From NCBI GenBank assembly GCA_001780285.1, contig MFGN01000011.1, positions 1 through 56,014 on the forward strand: a DNA stretch of 56,014 nucleotides, given 5' to 3'. The notes beneath the pieces are model-generated. The model ran no database searches, was not told the DNA's origin, and saw only the letters and a list, made by a program, of their open reading frames with translations. This DNA comes from Candidatus Falkowbacteria bacterium RIFOXYD12_FULL_34_57. Lineage in GTDB: Bacteria > Patescibacteriota > Patescibacteriia > Patescibacteriales > UBA12075. The translations under genes were made by a program, and so were the position numbers. Positions 8,752 to 17,363 of this stretch are shown here, piece by piece. Position 1 is the stretch's first letter; the number at the start of each line of letters is the position of its first letter.

Positions 8752-9900
8752 TCAAATTTCAAAATAATTTTTATTTAAATTATTTAATTCATTTTCATCA
8801 TTCTCAAGATCATAAAATTCAATTTTATCACTATCTATTTCTGTAATAATTTTATATTTATTATTAATTCTAAAAGATTTTTTATTTCTTATATTGTTGA
8901 ATTTTCCACTACCAGCCCGTGTTTGTTCTGTGGGATAAAATGTTTCTGAATATCCTAACAAATTTAATTTTTTATTATTATTTATTAATGGTAATAATGA
9001 TATTCCGTTGTATTTATTTTTCTCATAATCAATATTCAATAAATTCAAAATCGTCGGAGTAATATCTACCAACCTAACTTGTTGCATAATATTTTTACCC
9101 CTCTTTAAATCTTGATCTTTTAAAATAAATATTACTTTCTGGGTTTGATCGTAAAGCAAGCAACCATGACCCAGTTCTTCCGGATGCCCTAATTTTTCTC
9201 CGCCCTTATCATTTTCATACATTCCGTCTAAATCCTCTCCGTGATCAGAAAAACAAACAATGGTTACATCATCATATAACCCTTCTTCTTTTAACTTATT
9301 AATAAATAAGTTCATATAGTGATCGGAATAAGCGACTTCTTCTTCGTACACATTGTCACCTCCAAATTTTTTCGGCGCTTCATATGGCCAATGGGCATCA
9401 AAAAAATGTAAAAACAAGAAAAAATCTTCATTTTTATTTTTATCAATCCATTTACAAGCTCGTTCTGCCACAATTTCTCCCCTTTTAAGCGCTGTTCCTC
9501 TTTTTCTTACATCAACAGTCTTGAGAGGATCTGACCCATCCACTAATCTTGGAATCTCATCATCATAAGAATCAAAACCACGACAAAAATCATACCATTT
9601 ATTCATTCCCGGGCAAGAAACAATTGCGCCGGTTTTGTAATTATATCTCTTTAATATTTGGGTAATCGTTTCTACTTTTGGATTTAATTTTTCTTTAAAT
9701 AAATGCCTTATGCCATGATTATATGGTTGAAGTCCGGTCAAAACAGTGGCATGACTAACGGGTGTCAGCGGTGAAGATGATATAGTGTTTAAAAATGTTA
9801 TTCCATCTTTCCGCAACTTATTAACACCGCCAAACTTACCACTATAAGCCACATCAGCCCGAACAGTATCCAGGGATATGAAAATTAATTTCTTTTTCAT
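8752..9900 (-). CDS. Alkaline phosphatase/sulfatase superfamily enzyme 2
   Basis: A 382-residue paralogue of the enzyme at 5017: KLIFISLDTVRADVAYSG, TPVSHATVLTGLQPYNHGI, HFFDAHWPYEAP, CFSDHGEDLDG and RLVDITPTILNLL are the ordered sulfatase-fold motifs. As in enzyme 1, the formylglycine Cys/Ser of C/S-x-P-x-R is absent (LTPVSH). It starts 12 bp after the panD stop, so the two are co-transcribed. Substrate unknown; the paired presence around an importer suggests processing of an imported or surface anionic ester, which is inference. Confidence 0.8.
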   Translation of the reverse strand: MKKKLIFISLDTVRADVAYSGKFGGVNKLRKDGITFLNTISSSPLTPVSHATVLTGLQPYNHGIRHLFKEKLNPKVETITQILKRYNYKTGAIVSCPGMNKWYDFCRGFDSYDDEIPRLVDGSDPLKTVDVRKRGTALKRGEIVAERACKWIDKNKNEDFFLFLHFFDAHWPYEAPKKFGGDNVYEEEVAYSDHYMNLFINKLKEEGLYDDVTIVCFSDHGEDLDGMYENDKGGEKLGHPEELGHGCLLYDQTQKVIFILKDQDLKRGKNIMQQVRLVDITPTILNLLNIDYEKNKYNGISLLPLINNNKKLNLLGYSETFYPTEQTRAGSGKFNNIRNKKSFRINNKYKIITEIDSDKIEFYDLENDENELNNLNKNYFEI

Positions 9901-9912
9901 AATATAATAATA

Positions 9913-10254
9913 TTATAAATATTTTATAAATTTATTTTCTTTATTTACTAATATATTTTTTGGTTTTACCTGTATATCTGATATTTCAAAAGCCATAATC
10001 ACTATCTCATCACCAACTTTTATTAAATGTGCTGCCGCTCCGTTCATACAAATTTTTCCCGATCCCCTCTCTCCGGGAATAACATATGTTTCTAGTCTAT
10101 TACCAGAAGTATTATTCGCCACCAAAACTTTTTCCCCTTCGCTTATATTTGCTTTTTCCATTAAATCCTCATCTATCGTAATACTGCCGATATAACCCAC
10201 ATCAGCCTCAGTAACAATTGCTTTATGTATTTTGGCCCGTAAAAATATTCTCAT
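9913..10254 (-). CDS. panD: Aspartate 1-decarboxylase proenzyme
   Basis: PanD converts L-aspartate to beta-alanine using a pyruvoyl group made by self-cleavage between Gly and Ser. The cleavage motif YIGSITID is present at residues 22-29, and [16 protein letters not shown] is the typical C-terminal half. Length (113) is close to the usual 115-130. No panB or panC is nearby, so the beta-alanine may feed something other than pantothenate, such as the product of this cluster. A 24-bp remnant of this gene's 5' end recurs at about 12.5 kb. Decarboxylation of another acidic amino acid cannot be excluded. Confidence 0.9.
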   Translation of the reverse strand: MRIFLRAKIHKAIVTEADVGYIGSITIDEDLMEKANISEGEKVLVANNTSGNRLETYVIPGERGSGKICMNGAAAHLIKVGDEIVIMAFEISDIQVKPKNILVNKENKFIKYL

Positions 10255-10347
10255 ACAAATATTTAAAAACCCTTTTTAGATAGAATATCACATCTTCTCC
10301 TTCGTAACAAGGATTCATAACAAGGATTTTTTGATTTTTTTGATCTA

Positions 10348-10376
10348 TTGACTTTTTAGACAATACTTGTTATTGT
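10348..10376 (+). promoter_or_regulatory. Promoter with overlapping inverted repeat upstream of the permease gene
   Basis: TTGACT-17 bp-TATTGT reads toward the gene at 10509, leaving a leader of about 125 nt. The inverted repeat ACAATA...TATTGT (about 10361-10376) overlaps the -10 box and could be an operator. A direct repeat of AACAAGGATT lies at about 10305-10330. Confidence 0.45.
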
Positions 10377-10508
10377 TATATACAACAAAATAGACAAATG
10401 ACTTGTTTTATAAAAATGGTTCTTTAAAAATAAAAAAATCAAATCAAATTGGTTTAATAAAGAGGGTTTATTTCATAAACTTTAACAAAAAATACTCAAG
10501 GGGGAAAA

Positions 10509-11786
10509 ATGCTTCAATGGTTATCAAATCTTAAAAAAATTCTTTTTTGCAGGATCTCAAATGCAAATGACTTGTCAAATCTTCCGAATTGGAGAATCGG
10601 TTTAAGTTGTGCGGCTGGTTGGAGTTGGGGTTGGTCGCTTGTGGCCGGTATTGGAATGACGCAAAAATTTGGAATATTACCTTTTTTAATGTGGTTAACT
10701 GGCAACATTTTAGCTGTACCCCTAATGGGTTTAATTTACACATATTTCCCTAGCTCTAAAAAATTCCCCAAGTGGACAATATTCTGGTTGTGGCTGTTTC
10801 TGTTTTCTTACTTTTGTATAATGATTAATATGAAGGCCTTGCTGTGTGGTTTTGGTGGTGGTGACGATGTATTAAGTTTTGCGTTGCTGCCAGCACCATG
10901 GTCAAGCGTAGCGGTTATTTCTATTGCCTTGCTTACAATTTGGTATATTTGGATTGGTGGTTTGCGGTTTAGCGTCATTACGGATTTATATCAATATTTA
11001 ATCCAAATTGGATGTGCTATAACCCTAGCTGTTGTTGGCTTCTTTTTGGTTAATGGCCAAATTCAAGTGCAGTGGATAACAGAATCATCTCAAAGTTTTA
11101 CCAGTTTGGAATGGGGATATTTCTCCTTGTTTGGTGTATTGTTTGGCGCCATCGCTGATGGACAAATGTGGCAAAGATTTGAATCCATAGAAGATAAAAA
11201 TGTCGTCTCGGTAGCACTTTGGAGCGGACTTTTCTTTTCTGTTTATATGTTTTTCGTTTTTGTTACCACCCTCTTTTATCTATCAACAAGCATTATAATG
11301 GGGATTATTTTCTTAATTGCAATGCTTGCACTATGTACAAGTTCTATAGATAGTTATATAGCATCATATGAATATATTCTTAAAAAGGTAAATATTAATT
11401 ATCATATAGCGTTTATTTTTACCATTCTTATTGTCTGCACTTGGCCGCTAACCGCAAAATTCGGAATATTTAAAATTTGGTCTTTTATGGCTGAATACAG
11501 AATGTATTTTATCGGTTTTTTTGTATTGTGTTCAATTTTAATCTCATTTGCTCCCACAAAGACAAACGAAAATATTGTTGTCAGACTACTTATCTCGTCT
11601 ATACTTGCGGCTTTATCGGTCATTGTTTTCCATGCCTCGCATAAAAATCTGATGTTTGCTAATATTGATTTATATGCAGGAATGTTTGTAGCAACAATTA
11701 TTTTTTTAGTTTTATCCATAAAAACCAAACTATTATCTAAAAAATTAATTCAATTTTGCGAAAATAAAAAATTGCTACTTAAATAG
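10509..11786 (+). CDS. Sodium:solute symporter-like membrane permease
   Basis: A 425-residue polytopic protein with about 11-12 hydrophobic helices. The motifs WSWGWSLVAGIGMTQKFG, IGGLRFSVITDLYQYL and IADGQMWQRF resemble the SSS (LeuT-fold) family, where equivalents are GG-x-x-TDxxQ and WQR. The likely role is cation-coupled uptake of a small solute. The start is supported by an AAGGGGGA SD 7 bp upstream. It is divergent from the panD cluster and may import a substrate for it. It is shorter than classical SSS carriers (about 480-550), so assignment is moderate. Confidence 0.6.
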   Translation: MLQWLSNLKKILFCRISNANDLSNLPNWRIGLSCAAGWSWGWSLVAGIGMTQKFGILPFLMWLTGNILAVPLMGLIYTYFPSSKKFPKWTIFWLWLFLFSYFCIMINMKALLCGFGGGDDVLSFALLPAPWSSVAVISIALLTIWYIWIGGLRFSVITDLYQYLIQIGCAITLAVVGFFLVNGQIQVQWITESSQSFTSLEWGYFSLFGVLFGAIADGQMWQRFESIEDKNVVSVALWSGLFFSVYMFFVFVTTLFYLSTSIIMGIIFLIAMLALCTSSIDSYIASYEYILKKVNINYHIAFIFTILIVCTWPLTAKFGIFKIWSFMAEYRMYFIGFFVLCSILISFAPTKTNENIVVRLLISSILAALSVIVFHASHKNLMFANIDLYAGMFVATIIFLVLSIKTKLLSKKLIQFCENKKLLLK

Positions 11787-11808
11787 CTTAATACAAAATA
11801 AAAAATCC

Positions 11809-11966
11809 AAGAAAAGCCTTTCTGGCTTTTTGAAGTCTCCGCCTGAGGCGGACACAGCGCCTTTCCATGCCCGCCTCAGGCGGGGGCGTGGTGAATAATG
11901 GAATATCTAAAATTAATCTCTTTGCTTTTGATAAATATAAAAAAATATAAATTCCTATACGATAAA
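11809..11966. repeat. Palindrome-bearing intergenic repeat, copy A
   Basis: This spacer begins AAGAAAAGCC, contains GCTTTTTGAAGTC and two near-perfect palindromes of the CCGCCTGAGGCGG type, and ends AAATTCCTATACGA. The spacer at 46432-46573 has the same beginning, GCTTTTTGAAGTC and ending, with different palindrome sequence. The GC content is far above the surroundings. Confidence 0.6.
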
Positions 11967-11997
11967 AAAGCTTACAAATTAATTGTAAGCTTATTTT

Positions 11998-12384
11998 TTA
12001 TTTGAGATAAAATTTAATAATATTAATAAGATTTGGCGGCAAGCCATCAAGATTGTTTATGTATCTTTCTTTAAATATCATCCCATTATATTTATATTCT
12101 TTGAAATACACATCTGTTGTAATATAATGTTTAACTTGAAGTTCATTGTTTATTATTTTAATTTCTTCTATTATTGATAATGAAGAATTTATTGCTATAA
12201 TTTCACTTAAAACTATCTTTAAATCACCTGTTTGACTTGAATAAACAATTATACAATTATCTCTTTTAAATTTAAGATCAAATATATTATCAACAGAATC
12301 AAATTTTTCCCAAGATCGATCAACATTACATGAAACAATAAAAAGTAAAAAAAATACACTAAAAATATTAATAATTTTTTTCAT
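11998..12384 (-). CDS. Small lipoprotein of unknown function
   Basis: The 128-residue product has a lipoprotein signal peptide with lipobox FIVSC (Cys about residue 19), then a beta-rich, lysine-poor domain. GGGAGA is placed 7 bp before the ATG, supporting the start. No family recognised. It stands alone between repeat copy A and a stretch of decayed genes. Confidence 0.6.
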   Translation of the reverse strand: MKKIINIFSVFFLLFIVSCNVDRSWEKFDSVDNIFDLKFKRDNCIIVYSSQTGDLKIVLSEIIAINSSLSIIEEIKIINNELQVKHYITTDVYFKEYKYNGMIFKERYINNLDGLPPNLINIIKFYLK

Positions 12385-12487
12385 TATATATCTCCCATTT
12401 TTTATAAATGTACTATTATTCTCAAAACCATATCATACAAATATCAAAAAATCAATACTTCTTTTTAAAATAATATTTTATAAACTT

Positions 12488-12523
12488 ATTCTTCTTGTGT
12501 TTTTGCTCTTAAAAATATTCTCA
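12488..12523 (-). pseudogene. Remnant of a second panD 5' end
   Basis: Read on the minus strand this segment encodes [12 protein letters not shown]-stop; the real PanD begins [13 protein letters not shown]. The match covers about 24 bp including the ATG. It is best explained as the stub of a duplicated, deleted panD. Confidence 0.5.
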
Positions 12524-12580
12524 TATAATAATTCTATTAAAACTTATGGATGATGTTTTTTTAAATTTATATTTCCTATT

Positions 12581-12877
12581 TTAGAATATAAATATTTTAT
12601 CAAAATTATCTCTAATATAACAAGCAATATCTTTGGAAAAATATCCATTTGTTTGAAGTTCAAATATAATTTTGGTATCAGGATATTTATTCTTACAATA
12701 TGGTTGTAGTTTTTTTATAACATCAATCCTGATTGTAGCTTCGCCGGAATCATAAAATCTAATCCATGGATTTTTTACGATATTTATATGATCATCTATC
12801 ATTAACAGTGCAAAATTCAAATCAATAGACAAGTCTTTACGGGTTCTGGTTTCAGTTAAACAATAGAAATAATTAAA
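12581..12877 (-). pseudogene. Fragment of a radical SAM enzyme
   Basis: The open frame (track ORF 12581-12832, extendable to 12877 without a start codon) reads YCLTETRTRKD near the N-terminus, then RFYDSGEATIR and FELQTNGYF. These resemble the end of a radical SAM CxxxCxxC region, the GGEPT motif and the TNG motif of SPASM/anaerobic-maturase-type enzymes. The first cysteines, the glycine-rich motif and the whole C-terminal half are missing, so it is a decayed fragment. Together with the panD stub it suggests a lost second copy of a panD-linked cluster. The 12385-12963 stretch otherwise shows nothing. Confidence 0.42.
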
Positions 12878-12963
12878 TTACACCTAGTCGTGGGCATTAT
12901 TGTTAGTTGTCTTTTTTCGTAGTGTCCCATTTTTTCAAAAGTTATAAAGCTAAAAATAATTCT

Positions 12964-14178
12964 TTAAAACTCCCCCCTTTGAATAGAATACCTTATTCTT
13001 TCCATCATATCAATATAAAATTCCAAATTATTTAAACTGGCAAGACGCGCTCCTAAAGGCTCCTTTATTTTAAATAGATAGTGCAAATAAGCGCGGGATA
13101 AATTCCGAAGCGGAGCAAATTTACTGTCTTTGTTGATTGGGGCTTTATCACTTGCTATTTTAGCATTAGTAATCGTAACAGTTTTATAAAAACTATCTGC
13201 TTTTTGTTTTGAATTTAAAAACTCCTTTTTATTTTTCCATAAGAACAAACGGCCATGTCGACCTTCTCTGGTCGGTATCACACAATCAAACATATCCACT
13301 CCTCTTTTTACAGCTTCAAAAATATTTTCCGGATATCCCACCCCCATTAAATATCTGGTTTTATCTTCTGGTATTTCCGGAACTAAAAAATCTAATGTCT
13401 CATACATTTCTTTGTTGGTTTCACCCACGGCAAGTCCTCCGATATTATAACCATCCCAGCCCCCAGTTAAAGACGAGCGCGGCGAGGCTAATCCGCCTCT
13501 CTGTGTCCGCCTTTGGCCGGAGGCGGAAAAACCAACTTCTATTAAATCTCTCAGGCTTTTAAGCCTTAATTCTTTATCCAATCCTCCCTGTATAACGCAA
13601 AACAAAAGAGGTTTTTTGCCTTTGTGTTTTTCGTGGTGCCTTTTTGCTCTGCGTGCCCACTCAGTAGTCAAATTTATTGATTTCTCCATATATTCCCTTC
13701 CGGAACGACTGGGGGCGCATTCATCTAAACAAACTGCGATATCCACACCCAAATCAATTTGCACCTTTAAAGAGCTTTCTGGGGTCATAAAATATTTCCG
13801 ACCATCCACGAAAGACTTAAATTCTACTCCATCCTTCTTAATTTTTACCAAACTTTCCCCTTTTCTATTTCGCCCCTTGGCAAGAGAAAATATCTGAAAA
13901 CCGCCACTATCGGTCAAAATCGGGCCGTTCCAATCCATAAATTTATGGAGTCCTCCCATTTTCTTTACATAACTTTCTCCGGGGCGAAGCATGAGGTGAT
14001 AAGTGTTGGAAAGTAAAATCTGCGCGCCCATTCCTCGCATCTCTTCGGCAGTAATATGCTTTACTGTTCCCTGTGTTGCTACCGGCATAAAAAATGGTGT
14101 TTTAATCTTACCGTGAGCAGTATCTAAAATCCCTAAACGTGCTGCCGATCTTTTAGAATTTTTTAAAACTTTAAACAT
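12964..14178 (-). CDS. tgt: tRNA-guanine transglycosylase
   Basis: Tgt exchanges guanine 34 of GUN tRNAs for a queuosine precursor base. Visible motifs are LLSNTYHLMLRPG, ILTDSGGFQIFSL (catalytic Asp region), CLDECAPS, YNIGGLAVGE, MGVGYPENI and DCVIPTREGRHG. Two oddities: 24 residues are inserted after EVGF by an in-frame palindromic repeat, just before DGYNIGG; and the zinc loop, normally three cysteines before RNxSRAYLHHL, reads NKDSKFAPLRNLSRAYLHYL, so all three cysteines are gone. The 404-residue length exceeds the usual about 375 because of the insertion. The enzyme may still fold without zinc, or may be impaired. Confidence 0.93.
   Translation of the reverse strand: MFKVLKNSKRSAARLGILDTAHGKIKTPFFMPVATQGTVKHITAEEMRGMGAQILLSNTYHLMLRPGESYVKKMGGLHKFMDWNGPILTDSGGFQIFSLAKGRNRKGESLVKIKKDGVEFKSFVDGRKYFMTPESSLKVQIDLGVDIAVCLDECAPSRSGREYMEKSINLTTEWARRAKRHHEKHKGKKPLLFCVIQGGLDKELRLKSLRDLIEVGFSASGQRRTQRGGLASPRSSLTGGWDGYNIGGLAVGETNKEMYETLDFLVPEIPEDKTRYLMGVGYPENIFEAVKRGVDMFDCVIPTREGRHGRLFLWKNKKEFLNSKQKADSFYKTVTITNAKIASDKAPINKDSKFAPLRNLSRAYLHYLFKIKEPLGARLASLNNLEFYIDMMERIRYSIQRGEF
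13456..13527 (-). repeat. In-frame palindromic insertion within tgt
   Basis: Exactly 72 bp (24 codons) with no counterpart in other Tgt proteins. It is much more GC-rich than tgt and contains the palindrome TCCGCC...GGCGGA. It encodes RGGLASPRSS, similar to RGGLVPRIN encoded by the insertion in miaA; both share the DNA AGGCGGATTAG. No stop or frameshift is introduced. Confidence 0.75.
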
Positions 14179-14240
14179 AATTTACTTATTATCCTTGCAA
14201 AATAAATATTGAATTAATATTTTATACAATAACATCTAAA

Positions 14241-14353
14241 GATACAAAAAACAAGGACACAAGATACAAACAAATTTCAAATTAAAATAATCAAACTGTT
14301 TTAAATTTTTAATTTGTACCTTTTAATTTGTTTGTTTCTTGTATCCTTGTATC
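14241..14353. repeat. Long imperfect inverted repeat
   Basis: Arms of about 28 bp (ACAAGATACAAACAAATT / AATTTGTTTGTTTCTTGT core) enclose a second nested inverted pair. It fills the spacer between tgt and the gene at 14383. It may act as a transcript end or be a mobile palindromic repeat. Confidence 0.6.
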
Positions 14354-14382
14354 TTATTAATAAACAATATATTGTTATACTT

Positions 14383-16350
14383 TTATTCTACTACTCCTTG
14401 CCCACCAGCAATCGGATCATCTTCCAACTTGGTGGTCTTGGCCTTGGTTTTATATTCTAGCTTATCTTTTGTTTCTCCATCTATAGCCGTAACTGTCGTT
14501 CCCGGCACAATAACCATAATCTTGTTTTTATCATCTTCCGTCGGATTAACGCCGATAGCAAATTCCGCACTAGCTTCATAAACCGTAATCGGCAAACGAC
14601 CAATATCCCACAATATAGAATGCGAAGAACTATCATATTCTACCTCTCCGACAGTGGCTCGTGTTTTGTTTGACCAAAAAACATAATTTGGCAATTTCAC
14701 ACTTACTTTCAAATCATTTAATTCGTGTAGGTTATTAGAAAGTTTCCAATAAACTTTATAAGTGGTTTCTTCACCTACTTTTGGTGGATTTGGACCTGTC
14801 CCCACGGGGATATTATCCTCATTAAAATATCTCAACTCTTCTACTAATTTTAAATCGCTGTTTATTTTATTAATAATAGTATTGCTGCGATTATCTTCCC
14901 CGCTGAATTTTGTATTTTCATTAGTACCGACACTGAATTGTGCATAACTTTTTACTTGATATTCTTTTTTGGCCGATATATTACCAAACCCCGCCATATT
15001 TATAGAAAAATCTATTGTCCCTTCTTGATTTTGTTTCAAGGACTCCAAATCCCCAATCTCATCCTTGCTCCAGATAATAGTATTGCCCTTTTCTCTTCCC
15101 CCCAAGTTATCACTAAGTGTTGTCCAGTCAAGGAATTCACTATTAAGCACCGCCATAATAATCACATCTTTCATTTCCGTCTCTCCCTTATTTTGATAAA
15201 CGATAGAATAATTCAATTTTTCACCAAAATCAACTCCCTGATCCTCCCTAGAACCATTAATAATTAAAGTTAAGTTCAAATCACTCTTCATCACTTCGAA
15301 ATCTAAAACTTTTTCATAAAATTTAAAATACTTATTATCTCCACCTAATTGCTCAAAATTAAAAATAATTGTTTCATAATCAGAAAATTTTTCGGTAAAC
15401 TTAAACCGCACCGGCAGGATATTTTCTTCGTTTTTGATTTCTTTTATGTTCCAAACGCCCGGACGAATCATCTCAAAATCAGCTTGATTCTCTATTTTTT
15501 TATCAAATGAGAGTAATTCAATATTCTCTGCCGGTTCCATGGTGATTCTAAAATTATCAATAAAATTGTTTTTTTCTGGAGTAATCTTGATTAAAATATC
15601 ATCTTCTTGCCCCACCAACGCCGTACTGATATAATTAAAATCAATATTAAATCCCACACCAGTAATTACCGTGGTAATACTTGCATCTTCTTTAAACTGT
15701 GAAGAAAAATTTTCGGGGGTGTAGGTCATATTAGCAACCAATATACCAGTATCATTACGGGAGCCAATCATCATCCCTTTTATTCTAATTTTATCGCTTT
15801 CATTTCCTGCTACTTGCGCAATTTCCCATACGCTATTATTATCAGAGTTGCTTTCCGGGAAACTGTCCAAAAAAATAAAATTATCAGGAAAAGACACTTC
15901 TATTCTGGCGTTGTTTATAGCTATATTGCTTAAATTTTTATAATGAATAGTATAAAAAAATTCTTCTCCGGCTAAAGCCTCGGTATTCCCTTCAATTAAA
16001 AAATCAATTTTAGCGTTTGTTCCCGACTCTAAAAATAAAAAATTATATCCGTAATACACCGAAATTGCCACAGCGCTCAATGCAAAAAATAAAGAAAAGA
16101 ACCAAAACAAAAAACCATGTCTTTTTTTGACATACATTTTTTTTACATCCACCATCTTGCCATTATCATCTTGATATATTTCATTTAAACCATCCTCTAT
16201 TTCTCCTTCTCTGGTTTCTTCTTCAACAAAATCCTCAAATTCCTCCAACTCTTCATTGGTTGGCACCGGTCTCTTGGTAAACTCCGCGAGTGAAGAACCT
16301 CTGTTTTCAATTTTAATGTCTTCTTCGTTTTTGTTTTTGTCTTCTGTCAT
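14383..16350 (-). CDS. Single-pass surface protein with DUF11-like repeats
   Basis: A 655-residue protein. Residues 1-75 are acidic and cytoplasmic, then a basic stop (YVKKRH) and a membrane helix (FLFWFFSLFFALSAVAISVYYGY, quoted in part), then a large extracellular region. That region contains beta-sandwich segments with the DUF11/conserved-repeat pattern (YTIHYKNLSNIAINNARIEV; YSIVYQNKGETEMKDVII; YKVYWKLSNNLHELNDLKV). Such proteins are probably cell-surface or adhesion factors. No LPxTG or C-terminal anchor is visible, so the N-terminal helix is the anchor. ATG 16350 is preferred over GTG 16356. It may be co-transcribed with the acidic protein at 16574. Confidence 0.68.
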   Translation of the reverse strand: MTEDKNKNEEDIKIENRGSSLAEFTKRPVPTNEELEEFEDFVEEETREGEIEDGLNEIYQDDNGKMVDVKKMYVKKRHGFLFWFFSLFFALSAVAISVYYGYNFLFLESGTNAKIDFLIEGNTEALAGEEFFYTIHYKNLSNIAINNARIEVSFPDNFIFLDSFPESNSDNNSVWEIAQVAGNESDKIRIKGMMIGSRNDTGILVANMTYTPENFSSQFKEDASITTVITGVGFNIDFNYISTALVGQEDDILIKITPEKNNFIDNFRITMEPAENIELLSFDKKIENQADFEMIRPGVWNIKEIKNEENILPVRFKFTEKFSDYETIIFNFEQLGGDNKYFKFYEKVLDFEVMKSDLNLTLIINGSREDQGVDFGEKLNYSIVYQNKGETEMKDVIIMAVLNSEFLDWTTLSDNLGGREKGNTIIWSKDEIGDLESLKQNQEGTIDFSINMAGFGNISAKKEYQVKSYAQFSVGTNENTKFSGEDNRSNTIINKINSDLKLVEELRYFNEDNIPVGTGPNPPKVGEETTYKVYWKLSNNLHELNDLKVSVKLPNYVFWSNKTRATVGEVEYDSSSHSILWDIGRLPITVYEASAEFAIGVNPTEDDKNKIMVIVPGTTVTAIDGETKDKLEYKTKAKTTKLEDDPIAGGQGVVE

Positions 16351-16358
16351 AACCACAT

Positions 16359-16430
16359 ACCCCAGGTATTATTCCGAATATTTTTTTACTCGCTAGCGCT
16401 TGTAAAAAAATATTCGGAATCTACGGGGTA
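16359..16430. repeat. Perfect 19-bp hairpin in the spacer
   Basis: ATTCCGAATATTTTTTTAC at 16371-16389 is exactly complementary to 16402-16420, with a 12-nt loop containing CGCTAGCG. The outer TACCCC/GGGGTA pair extends the structure to 16359-16430. It is an extremely stable cruciform or RNA hairpin in a spacer between two minus-strand genes. Confidence 0.75.
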
Positions 16431-16514
16431 AACTTAAATAACAATATTAATTCTATCCTTTATGCTGGATTCTATCCGCCATCCGCCAACTAGTCGAAGG
16501 CGAATCAGAATGAC

Positions 16515-16576
16515 GCATAAAAAATTCGCAAAATTCGAATTCGCTATATTCGCATACAATTCGTAGATTTGCATTA
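16515..16576 (+). repeat. AATTCG-rich dispersed repeat, copy 1
   Basis: Contains AATTCGAATTCGCTATATTC and ends TCGTAGATTTGCATTATT. Very similar segments lie directly upstream of secE (30087-30153) and nusG (30425-30495). Here it abuts the stop codon of the gene at 16574. Confidence 0.7.
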
Positions 16577-17089
16577 TTCTTTCTTTATTTGCATAATCTT
16601 ATCCGTTTTAATTTTTGCCTGCTGTTCCACAAAAAATTTATTAATTCCAGGTACTATACTCAGCCATTTTCTTATTAACTCAATTATTTTTTTAGCATGC
16701 ACCTTGCCGGTTTCAATCATAGTGTTTATGGTTCTTGCTGTTTTTTCTCCCACCACCTTAAACTCCATGCGCTTTTCTTCTCCCATACTTAAATAAAATT
16801 CATCTAAATCCTGCGCTAAAACCTCTTCAATTTTTTTCTCTCTTTCCTTATGTTTCTGTAGAACGGAAACAGGCATAATTCCCGTTGCGCCCATTCGCTC
16901 ATCACCATCCCCGCCTTCCTGTATTTTTTCGATTATTTTTTCCTCTTTTTGAGAAATTTTCTCTAAACCTTGATCTATTTTTTCCTGTTTTTCTGTCTCT
17001 GAAACACTAATTTTCTCTTGATCCGTTATTGGTTTCTCCAATTTCGGTTCTATTTTTGGCTCCGAATTTAAGTTTTTATCCTCTGGCAT
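16574..17089 (-). CDS. Acidic coiled-coil-like protein of unknown function
   Basis: A 171-residue soluble protein. The first about 75 residues are a low-complexity Glu/Lys region (PKIEPKLEKP, EKIDQGLEKI) likely to be disordered or coiled-coil; the C-terminal half is more regular and ends with lysines. MPEDKN at the ATG 17089 is preferred to the TTG at 17101. No family recognised. It probably precedes the surface protein gene at 14383 in one transcript. Confidence 0.55.
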   Translation of the reverse strand: MPEDKNLNSEPKIEPKLEKPITDQEKISVSETEKQEKIDQGLEKISQKEEKIIEKIQEGGDGDERMGATGIMPVSVLQKHKEREKKIEEVLAQDLDEFYLSMGEEKRMEFKVVGEKTARTINTMIETGKVHAKKIIELIRKWLSIVPGINKFFVEQQAKIKTDKIMQIKKE

Positions 17090-17363
17090 ATATTTCGACA
17101 ATTAACAATTAAAATTATTTTTTAATAAAGTTACATTAACTTTTAAGAAAACAACTTAATTATCTAATCCGCTCCACCATCCATCAGTTAATGGAATGAG
17201 TGAATGAATTTTTACTCTTAATTATTATTTATTATAACACAATATATAAAAAAATAAAATTAATGTATTGTGTTTTACTTTGACAAAAAGCGAATCTATT
17301 GTTAAAATGAATCTACTTAACATACAAAAGTTCATTAAAAATATAAGAAAAGGAGAAAAAATA

